Shown here piece after piece: positions 26,184-34,968 of a stretch of 64,000 nt of DNA. Position numbers and translations under genes: made by a program. The stretch comes from Podocnemis expansa. Lineage: Eukaryota > Chordata > Testudines > Podocnemididae. The number at the start of each line of letters is the position of its first letter. Within the stretch, counting starts at the first letter, position 1. The notes under the pieces are model-generated. The model worked only from the letters and a program-made list of their open reading frames with translations. It did no database searches and was not told the DNA's origin. The stretch lies in assembly GCA_007922195.1 (NCBI GenBank), contig ML681995.1:1005982-1069981 (forward strand). The letters are read 5' to 3'.

Positions 26184-26667
26184 ATCATAGAATCATAGGG
26201 TTGGAAGGGACCTCATAGGTCATCTTGTCCAACCCCCTGCCAGAGGCAGGACCACTCCCGCTTAAACCATCCCAGTCAGGGTTTTGTCCAGCCAGGCCTT
26301 AAACACCTCCAAAGATGGTGACTCCACCACCTCCCTTGGCAGCTCATTCCAAGACTTCACCACTCTCCTAGTAAAAAAGTTTTTTCTAATATCCAGCCTC
26401 GACCTCCCTAACTGCAACTTGAGACCATTGCTCCTCGTTCTGTCCTCCGTTACTACCGAGAACAGTCAAGCTCCATCTTCCTTAGTGCATCCCTTCAAGT
26501 AGTTGAAGGTTGCTATCAAATCCCCCCTCAATCTCCTCTTCTGCAGACTAAATAAGCCTAATACTTTCAGTCTTTCCTCATAGGGCTTGTGCTCTAGCCC
26601 TTTAATCATTTTGGTTGCCCTCCTCTGAACTCTCTCTAGCATGCCCCTGTCCTTTTTGTAGTGGGGA
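26184..26667 (-). mobile_element. CR1 LINE 3' end, 5'-truncated
   Basis: The reverse complement ends in the CR1 terminal octamer-type tail (plus strand starts ATCATAGAATCATAGGG). It aligns in order with the 3' part of the CR1 at 58.97-59.46 kb, from the CCCACTACAAAAAGGAC segment through the TTGGAATGAGCTGCC-like, AAGGCCTGGCTGGAC-like and GTTGGACAAGATGACC-like blocks. This is the last half-kilobase of the RT-encoding ORF plus the 3' UTR. CR1 copies typically end like this because of incomplete reverse transcription. It retains less damage than many copies but has no promoter or complete ORF. Confidence 0.92.
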
Positions 26668-26879
26668 GAACTGACTTAACTCTAAAGAGAAATGACTGTG
26701 TAAGAGAGTACATTTTCCTTCTACTGGATCTATAATGCAAATGTAATATTTCAAGTGGCTGGAGGCCAATAATGCTAAACATGGAATTTTGCCCACCTCG
26801 GTAGTTTACTAAATTTGAGTCTGGCACACTGCACAGTATGGACTATTTCTCTTCTGTTTGTGACAATTTTGGTCTCTAA

Positions 26880-27745
26880 ATCATCATCAAGATGATGGAA
26901 GCGAAGTGCCACCCTATACCAGGGAAGCCTTATGAAAAGTCTATTATCATGGTGATTGGCCAAATACTTCAGCACTGGACAAGTTCTCTCACCTTGATAG
27001 TAAGTTGTGAAGTGCACTTCACAATGATGATGGAACCAAGGCCAGAATTGCCAAGGAAAGTGTGGCTATTGTCAGACAATGTGAAAATGTGGCAGGACAT
27101 TAGTCAACAATAACAACAACAACAACAACAACATTTGAATGTCTACAAAGCCATTGTGTAGCCAACTTTGATGTATGCATTTGAAACCTTGACAGTGTAC
27201 AGACACCATGTTATGAAGCTGAATCACTTTCACATGAACTGTCTGAGGACATTTATGAGGATAAGTTGACAAGACAAGGTTCCAGATATAGAGGTTCTCA
27301 TACAGACAGGCATTCAAAGCATCCATATCCCAGAGGAGGTGGGCACATCATGTCACCAGAAAGTCCAATGAGTAAATGCCAGAGAAGAGCCTTTAGGGAG
27401 AACTAAAGGAGAGAAAGCACCCTCAGGGAGGTTGGTTTCAAAGACTCCCTCAAGTTATTGATGAGGTATTTCAACATTGATCCAGAGTTTTGGGAAGCTC
27501 TCACTCAGGCTTATTCTATCTTTTGAAGTTTCATTCATACTGGTACCGCATTCTATGCGCAAAGGAGAACTACTGAGGCAGAGCAAAAGAACCAGCAATA
27601 TAAATTTTTTGAACAGCAGCATGTCTGCTGTTAGTCAAGTAACCCATAACGGTATCTCTTGTTCATTGTGCCACAGACAGCTCAAAGCTCATATTGGCCT
27701 GACAAGCCACTCACATGTTCATAGAAACCAAGGCAATCAGTGATT
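26880..27745 (+). pseudogene. Decayed LINE reverse transcriptase C-terminus with zinc finger
   Basis: Pieces in several frames follow the order expected at the end of a LINE polyprotein. At 27000-27110 there is a degenerate DDGTKARIAKE-type segment. From 27130 comes VYKAIV-PTLMYAFETLTVY, then LNHFHMNCLRT, DKVPDIEVL and TGIQSIH, matching the ...YG.ETW...R...FH.RCLR.I....D...N..VL...G..SI pattern. Next is a FKDSLKLLMRYFNIDPEFWEAL block. At 27660-27730 a Cys2-His-His finger CSLCHRQLKAHIGLTSH resembles the C-terminal finger of some vertebrate non-LTR elements. Stops and shifts are numerous. A TAACAA-type simple repeat interrupts it near 27104-27132. I cannot assign the clade from sequence alone. 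Confidence 0.6.
27104..27132. repeat. (AAC)n simple repeat
   Basis: About eight AACAAC units inside the decayed LINE coding segment; it probably expanded after the element died. Confidence 0.85.
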
Positions 27746-28234
27746 TCATGATTATCTTCAAACTCAAAAGACAAACAGCAACAGTTTTACTACTTTTTTT
27801 GCCCTCTAGTTCCATTCCAAATCAAACATTTGCCCCCTGTCTACCAGAGTGGAGTTATATGGCAAGGGGGTGACCAGCATAAAAACACTTCCTCAAATTC
27901 TGCTTGCTTAGTGTGACAAAACAGGACATCACTCACGGAATACTGAGCACAACTTCATAATCCTCTTACTTTTTTTGTCTGTTCTGCTTACAGTGACACA
28001 AGCCTCATAGGCACCTTTGTTGTAAGGACTGGATTAACAGTGTTGAGATTCAGTATTAGACTTCAGAGTTAAATATCCCCAGTGATCTGAACAGGGCAGT
28101 TGAAACCTCAGAACTGCTGTTTCATGGGGGGTTTATTGCATTGGCTTACATTAAAGTCACCATTAAAAGGTAAAATGGCACACACCACAGCTTATGTCAA
28201 TATCAGTTATGTCACTCAGAGGTATGAATAAGCC

Positions 28235-28469
28235 CAGTGCCAGATTTCCCATTAGGCACTGTAGGCACAGTGCCTAGGGCCTGTGAAGGAGGGAAAAAAT
28301 TAAAAAAGCCGAAAAAATAAGGAAAAATAAGGAAAATCACATTGTTTAGCATTAGAATAGTTTAAAGTGCATCATGTCAATCAACATAATTCAACTGGCG
28401 TTTACTCCCCTTTTTGCACATTTCACACTGAAAGTGCCTAGGGCCTACGAACACCAAAATCTGGTCCTG
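28235..28469. mobile_element. hAT-type MITE, 235 bp
   Basis: The ends are CAGTGCCAGATTT and AAATCTGGTCCTG, inverted repeats matching at 11 of 13 positions. The flanking octamers AATAAGCC (28227-28234) and AATAAACC (28470-28477) match at 7 of 8, consistent with an 8-bp hAT-type duplication. Near each end the interior holds the same motif GTGCCTAGGGCCT in direct orientation, with an A-rich middle. It has no coding capacity. Confidence 0.75.
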
Positions 28470-28506
28470 AATAAACCCCCACAAGTAAGGTAAGTTTCAT
28501 CAGCCC

Positions 28507-28675
28507 AAGCACTTACGTGGACAGTGCAATGTCAGTGGGCGAGCTCCTCCTGCTCACACAATTACCCTCGCTTATGAGGGGGCTAGAGTAATTAAGCTGA
28601 CAGGCACTAGCACCAGCACCATAGTGGTGCAACCATCATCACAGCTGTAAGCTCTTTAGCATAGCTATAGGCTTA
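28507..28675 (-). mobile_element. Old MITE-like fragment, relative of 11.1 kb copy
   Basis: The segment contains GTGGACAGTGCAATGTCAG, GGGCGAGCTCCTC, a GGGGGCTAGAGTAATTAAG block and CATCACAGCTGTAAGCTC. This is the same set of words, in reverse order, as the fragment at 11.1 kb. It is heavily mutated with no ends that I can define. Confidence 0.35.
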
Positions 28676-29281
28676 GATTATGATGTTGCCTAAATTGTGT
28701 TTGGGTCACTTGCCAAGCACAGAAGAAAACAGTTCCTTGTCCTGAGGAGTACACACACTAAAATGTAGACACATTATGGTCAGAAAAAAAGGGACATAAT
28801 GTTCAAACATACCAATAATCAGCACATGTTTGGTCTGATCAAACCCATGAGGCTCTCATCTTGCAATGATCTCTTTTAAGACAAATCTCTATATCCATCT
28901 GGAACATGCACAGACACACACATCTCACTGCAGGATTGAGTTCTTCATAAGGTATTTTCAGAACCAGTGTGAACATGTAGTGGAAAGACTAATAAATCTA
29001 AGGCACATGTAAAAAATTCCCATTACATTGTTTTTATTTTGCATCAAATGTTAAAAATATCATTACTGAGCTTCAGGATTTGAAGACAACTTGCATATGA
29101 TGGGAAAATACCCTGCAGAAAGTCAGAGAAATCATGTTTTCTGTTCATTCTAGACAGATCTTCCCATTCTTCACCTTACACATACTGCCAATAATCCTAT
29201 TTGCAAATGTTCATCATCTTCTAATGGTAAATGAGGCAAGAGGATGTCATAACCCAAAGGTAAAAAGAAACATTGCCGATT

Positions 29282-29840
29282 TCCAAAGGGGCAGCCTTGT
29301 TAGTCTAGTCCAGCAAAAAAAACACACACACACACCCCCAAGGGGTCGTGTGGCACTTAAAGACTAACACATTTATTTTTTGCATGAGCTTTCAGAGGAG
29401 AAAATCCCACTTCATCAGATGCTTCAAAGATGGAGGAACTTAAAGAATAGAATGAAAATAAATGCAAGGGAGTGTAAAACATAGGATCAAGTCATAGAGT
29501 AACAGCAAATCAGAGCAGTTGTTTAGATTCAAATCCTGGGAAGGCTGAAGTCATAGAATCACAGAATCATAGGGTTGGAAGGGACCTCATAGGTCATCTA
29601 GTCCAACCCCTTGCCAGAGGCAGGACCACTCCCACTAAACCATCCCAGTCGTGGTTTTGTCCAGCCGGGCCTTAAACACCTCCAAAGATGGAGATTTCAC
29701 CACCTCGCTCAGCAGCTCATTCCAAGGCTTCACCACTCTCCTAGTAAAAAAGTTTTTTTCTAATATCTAGCCTCGACCACATTATCTTTTGGAGTGGGAA
29801 AAGAACCCATAGTCTTGATTTAATCCTGCTTTCACATGAC
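29282..29840 (-). repeat. Inverted left arm of the Penelope-like element
   Basis: This is the reverse complement of the right arm at 32473-32712, but with the CR1 insertion at about 29554-29778 splitting it. Once the CR1 is discounted, homology resumes at the same point (TGAAGTCA on one side, ATTATCTTTTGGAGTGGG on the other). Confidence 0.85.
29554..29778 (-). mobile_element. CR1 LINE 3' fragment nested in the Penelope arm
   Basis: The plus strand starts TAGAATCACAGAATCATAGG and ends CTAATATCTAGCCTCGACC. It aligns with the 26.2-kb CR1 and with the 3' end of the 59.4-kb CR1, truncated at the GGTCGAGGC block. It lies inside the left arm, so CR1 inserted after the Penelope-like element. Confidence 0.92.
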
Positions 29841-29899
29841 TTTTTTTTTTTTTTTTTTTTTTTGCTGGACTAGACTAACACAGCTGCCCCTTTGGAAAC

Positions 29900-32532
29900 T
29901 GGCAAGATGCAAGGCACTAAATATAGCCGTTTGAAGTGGAAATCCATCAATTTACAGAAACAACTTGCTCAGATTCAGACTGGCATCATCTTCCTTTCAA
30001 AATGCAAACAACTGAGCATTATGCCTAATGAACTGAAAGCAAAAAATCCTTTACAATTGACATATTACACAGACTACAGTGAGAATTATGCCACACAATC
30101 TCACAGAAACTCAGAAACCACCTGATGAGCATCCTGCACGGCAAACAGAGGAAAATGAAAAATCAACTCTCAAACTGGATTCCCTCATAGAAAACTAACC
30201 TACAATGCATTCTTGTACATGGCTGGACTTCACAACAAGGAGAAAAATCCATGTACAACACACACTTTGCTTTTCTACAGAAGAAAAAAAGATACCAAAC
30301 TGTCTAAACTACTAAACACCACTACAGAAAACAAGATGGACACCTTCAACTCAGTCAGCAACATTGTTAATCTCTCAAGCTACACACTTACTCCAGCAGA
30401 GGAATCTGTGCTATCTTGGGGACTTTCCTTCTGCCCCACAATCCTCACACAAAAGATAAAATTCTGCAGTGACCTGGAGGCCTACTTTTGCAGTCTAAGA
30501 CTCAAAGAATATTTCCGTAACACCACCAATCAATGCAGTGACCTTCCTCCAAACACTACAAGAAGAAATATTCTTTGCGGAGTCCTCCAGAGGGTCAGAA
30601 CAAGAGACTGGACTTCGACATTGATTGTTTCTGCCACCATGCCAAGGCTGAAATCGTGGACAAATGACATCCTTTACATCATAACCTCAGCCCTGCAGAA
30701 CGCAATGCCATTCACAGCCTCAGAAACAACTCTGACATTATCATTAAGGAGGCTGACAAAGGAGGTGCGGTTGTCATCATGAATAAATTGGATTATGATC
30801 AGGAGACTTATAAACAGCTCTCCAACACAACCTTCTACAGACCACTTTCCTCCGACCCCACTGAGGAATACCAAAAGGAATTACGACACCTACTCAAGAA
30901 ACTCCTTAAGACAGCACAGGAACATATAAAGACAAACACCACCAGAACCCCGGCCAGGGATATTCTATCTACTACCTAAAATCCATAAAAAAGTAACCCC
31001 TAGACACCCCATAATTTCAGGCATTGGCACTCCTACCACCAGCTTATCTGGCTATGTGGACCCCCTCCTCAGACCCTATGTTATCAACATCCCTAGCTAT
31101 CTTTGCAATACCACGGACTTCCTGAGGAAAATACAGTCCATTGGTGAGCTTCCAGAAAACACCATCCTGGACACCATGGACACAAACTCTTTACACCAAC
31201 ATCCCACACAAGGATGGATTACAAGCTATTAAGAACCACCATCCCAGATGATGCCACAGCACAGCTTGAGACTGGACTTTGTGCTCACCCACAATCATTT
31301 CAGATCTGAGGATAATTTAAACCTCCCAAGTCAGTGGCACTGCTATGGGCACCTGCATGGCCCCACAATATGTCAACATTTTTATGGGAGACTTAGAACA
31401 ATGTTTCCTCAAGTCTTATCCAGAAACACCTCTCCTTTACCTACACTACATTGATGGCATCTTCATCATCTGGACCCGTGGCAGGGATGCTCTTGAAGAT
31501 TTCCACAAAGATTTCAACAATTTCCACTCCACAATGAAATCGAGCCTGGAACACCCCACACAGGTTCAACATTACAGCACAAATCAGGGATAGACACATC
31601 AACACCACCCCATACCAAAAACCTACTGATTGGTATAGTTACCTACATCCCTCAAGCTTCCATCCTAAACACACCACAGGATCCATTGCCTACAGTTAAG
31701 CCCTACGATACAACTGCATTTGCTCTGATCCCTCAGATAGAGACAGACATCTTGAGGATCTCTATCAAGCATTTTTAAAACTACAGTGCCCACCTGGGGA
31801 AGTAAGAAAACAAATTGACAGAACCTGACGGGTACCCCAAAGTTGTCTACTGCTGGAGAGGCCCAAGAAAGAAAACAATAGACCACCACTAGTCACCACA
31901 TACAACCCTCAAGTCAGACCTCTGCAACAGATCATTAAGGACCTACAGCCTATTCTAAAAGACAGTCCCTAACTCTCTTAAGCCTTGGGAGACAGACCTC
32001 TCCTCACCTACAGACAGCCACCCACCCTTAAACAGATACTCACCACAACTACAGATCTAACAACAGAAACATTAAAGCAGGCACACACCTCTGCAACAGA
32101 CCACACTGCCAAGTCTGCCCACATATCTGCACAATAGATACCATCATAGGTCCTAATCAAGCCAGCTACTCCATCAAAGGCTCATTTACCTGCTCATCTA
32201 CTAATGTGATTTATGCCATCATGTGCCAGAAATGCCCCAACACCTTCTACATTGGACAAACAGGATGATCCCTGCACAAAAGAATAAATGAACACAAAAC
32301 TGACATCAGAAATCACAAAACAAACAAACAAAAAAAAACAGTTGCTGCACACTTCCACCTTTCTAATCACTCGATAAATGATTTGTTAACAACTGTACTC
32401 AGAGACATAAATGGGACATTAAGACTTCAAAGAGAAACAGCTGCACTGGAATTAATATGCAAATTAAATTGTGTGAAAGCAGGATTAAATCAAGACTATG
32501 GGTTCCTTTTCCCATTACAAAACATAATTTGA
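29900..32532 (+). pseudogene. Penelope-like reverse transcriptase / GIY-YIG endonuclease, decayed
   Basis: Known role: Penelope-like proteins reverse-transcribe their own RNA and nick DNA with a GIY-YIG nuclease. The N-terminal NLSSYTLTPAEESVLSWGLSF segment (frame at 30213) is characteristic. IYYLPKIHKK, PIISGIGTPT and DFLRKIQSI follow near 30960-31140, with SLYTNIPH near 31190. The frame at 31345 gives GTCMAPQYVNIFMGDLE and YIDG (31447-31458), the RT active-site box in which the second Asp is replaced by Gly. Near 32100-32240 there are clustered Cys residues, then KCPNTFYIGQTG. A TGA stop (32266-32268) follows, then SLHKRINEHKTDIRNHK and ALELICKLN, the GIY-YIG core and following segment. The last frame ends at 32532, inside the right arm. 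Many stops and frame changes show the copy is dead. Confidence 0.85.
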
Positions 32533-32715
32533 CTTCAGGCTTCCCAGAATTTGAACCTAAGCAACTGCTCTGATTTGCTGTTACTGTATGTCTTGATCCT
32601 ATGTTTTACACTCCCTTGTATTTATTTTCATTCTATTCTCTAAGTTCCCCCATCTTCGAAGCATCTGACATGCAAAAAATAAATGTGTTAGTCTTTAAGT
32701 GCCACGTGACTCCTT

Positions 32716-34426
32716 GGTGTTATTTGTTTTGTTTTGTTTAAAGTAACATGAAACTGATCTTCCACAACTATAGGCACATTTCCTTTCCACTTGTTCTATC
32801 AAAAGATTGGCTAAAGCACCTATTAGGGATGGAATGCAAACCCAAGAAAACATATCAAGGGAACTGTAATCAAGGTAGGACAATGCCACTTTCATATGCA
32901 CCGCAGAAAACTATGAAGCAAAGTGTTCTTTTTCTTTACCAAGTGTCACAGAAAATTTTGGCTATATCATCTGTCATTGTTGACTGACAGGATAATGACC
33001 CCATGTTCGTAAAGAGAGCGACATAAATGATATGTTATGAAGTAATAACATAAAATTGCTTAACAGGTATGTGGAAAATGGCACTAATGTCTACAGAAAC
33101 AAGCCTAATATGACAGCAAATTAAATGTTAATACATTGGGGATACAAAAACAATTTTATTTTTCTAGCTAGGCAAAGATATCATTTGTATCATATTAGAA
33201 TCTCAGGACCTAATCAACGTAAAAAATGTTTGCTACAGAATAGCTGGCTTTTCCCCTGATTTTTTTCTTCCCCCTGGATGTCTACGTTAGAGCATTGTAA
33301 CTACCAAGAAAACTGTTCTAGTTCCAAGAGTTCACTTTGGCTGTAATGACCACAGATGAGCAAATATATGTTGGGAAGGTAGGTATAAGGGATGGTGCTT
33401 TGCAACTTCTGTGGTTAAAACTTGCAAATTCACTTTGCTAGTATTCTTCTAACCCTTTTTCTTGTATACTCTAATCCCCTTAATTCAGGAACACAGGGGT
33501 GTTGGAGTTTAATTCACTAGAATGTTTACAGAAAGCAAAAGCTACTCATATAGAAGCACAAATAGCCACAAGATTATCGACACAGGGAGGTCTCCTTTAA
33601 GCTTTTGGCAAGCCCTTTGTGGCTTGGGTGATAGGAGGGAGAAGTGAGACTGTTGCAGAAGAGTATGAAGAGGAAGCAGTTAAATAAGTCAGCTAGCCAA
33701 AAATTATCAAACTCTCAATAGATATCGTCTGCAAAAAACATTTCAAACTTTTTTCCTGAAAAATGAAACCTGTTTTCTCATCAACTCAAAAAGTGGGTCA
33801 ATGTTTAAAAAAATTCTAAATTTTGACTAAATTGTTCTTAAGAAAGGAGACCTGTTATTTTTAACAAGCTTTAAAACAAATTAAAAGAGCTACAACCGAG
33901 AGAGTATGAGGGTCTATTCATTCTCTCCCAATATGCAATCATTGTCACTAAGTTCCTAGATTGCTTATCTACCTTTATGGCCTGGAGTGCAACAAGAAGG
34001 TGGATTGACTTGTGCACAAAAGATGCTTCCTGCTGATGGAATAACAGAGAAGGGTCCCATAAGCATGCCAGTTGGGGTCTGCAGCTCAGATGATAAGGGA
34101 CTAAAGATGGAGCACTAGGCAATGAGATTAAGCAGGACCTGAGTGTTGCTATGGGGAAGCTTTCATGCAAAGTGACCAGGACAACCACCTATTTCTACAA
34201 TGGCAGCTGTCTACAATCCTGCTGAGTAACTGCCCTATGGGCTCAACCACATGAGTGTAACTAGTTGAGGGAAAAGAAAAAGAAAATCAAAGTAATAATT
34301 GGTACGTTCAGGTATTTTTTTTGAAATTCCTCTTGAAAACTTCTCTTGTTTTTCTCAAAAAAAAATGAAATAGGAAAATGTGGGGGCAAGGGGAGTTACT
34401 TTAAAAAAGATTTATGCTCAGTAAAT
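32716..34426. other. Non-coding, nothing recognised
   Basis: AT-rich sequence following the Penelope-like element. The 33.72-33.87 kb and 34.3-34.4 kb parts are rich in TTTGAAA/TTTTCTC words and could belong to the AT-rich family at 16.7 kb, but no ends are visible. Confidence 0.4.
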
Positions 34427-34798
34427 TGTGGCAAAGTTCCCTCTCCCAGGGTCTGGCCAAATAGTTGCAGCATCTCCCTGCCAGTAGCAACATAAGGTCA
34501 ATCTGCCCCAGCCCGGGCAAGTCTTCAAGGTGTCTTCCCTTGGTACCCTCCTCTCTCTTGGGGTCCACAGGGCAGGCCTGGGATTCCACCTGTGAGATAC
34601 CCTTCCCCCTTTCGGATGGGGTGAGTGGTTCCAGCCCACTAGCTAATCCAAGGTCCAGGCAAATAGCTTTGGGTCTCCTTATGGGCTGCAGAGGTGTTAT
34701 CACTATCCCAAGGGCAGGGAAAATGGCCTTTAACAGCCTACGGCTCACATATCTACCCTGGCATACCCTTATGTAGCCCTCTGGCCTGACGTTATCAC
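34427..34798 (+). mobile_element. Short non-autonomous Tx1-LINE derivative, about 0.37 kb
   Basis: It begins TTGTGGCAAAGTTCCCTC and parallels the start of the long LINE at 38371. Shared in order are AATCTGCCCCAGCCC, the TCTTC..GGT segment, GGGTCTCCTTATGGGCTGC-like and TTTAACAGCCTACGGCTCAC-like blocks. It then ends TACCCTTATGTAGCCCTCTGGCCTGACGTTATCAC, which parallels the extreme 3' end of the long element at 50954-50988. It thus carries both LINE ends and lacks everything between (both ORFs). It could have arisen by deletion between the 11-base direct repeats CCCTTCTGTAG found at 38769 and 50955. The minus-strand frame over it (34401-34967) is not a gene. Confidence 0.65.
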
Positions 34799-34829
34799 AA
34801 AACACTTTCAGGTTGTTTTTTGTTTGTTT

Positions 34830-34968
34830 TAGTTTTTTATTTTTTATTTTTTTACTTAAGTTGTAGGTTTTGACCAAACCTTTTTTTTTGAATGTCATTT
34901 TGGTCAAACTGGCATTTTTCATTCTAAAAATAAACTTTGCAAAACATTGCTGACCAGCTCCACACATT
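34830..34968 (-). repeat. TAGAGCTGRTC-family fragment
   Basis: The plus strand ends GCAAAACATTGCTGACCAGCTC. Its reverse complement starts GAGCTGGTCAGCAATG and continues AT-rich, like the copies at 16700 and 51446. The Tx1-derived short element sits just to its left and may have inserted into it. Confidence 0.35.

Larger units (their letters stand above)
29282..32715 (+). mobile_element. Near full-length Penelope-like retroelement with inverted terminal arms
   Basis: The element has a left arm in reverse orientation (29282-29840, interrupted by a CR1), a T23 run, a short plus-strand terminus (29864-29896, GCTGGACTAGACTAACACAG...CCCCTTTGGA), a decayed RT/GIY-YIG coding region, and a right arm (about 32473-32712). 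The left arm is the reverse complement of the right arm over its whole length: AAGACTAACACATTTATTTT, the GATGCTTC.AAGATG segment, GGGAGTGTAAAACATAGGAT, AACAGCAAATCAGAGCAGTT and the segment ending in TTTAATCCTGCTTTCACA. Terminal repeats of this kind, direct or inverted, are known for Penelope-like elements. Terminal fragments of the same family occur at 3.9, 12.9, 13.7, 21.3 and 61.7 kb. Confidence 0.85.

Noticed and set aside
29134..29367. Short plus-strand frame ending in a CA-rich segment.
   Set aside because: Its 3' half is the Penelope terminus with a (CA)n tract, so the frame is accidental.
34401..34967. A 188-codon minus-strand frame.
   Set aside because: It overlaps the short Tx1-derived element and an AT-rich repeat; the frame joins unrelated sequences.
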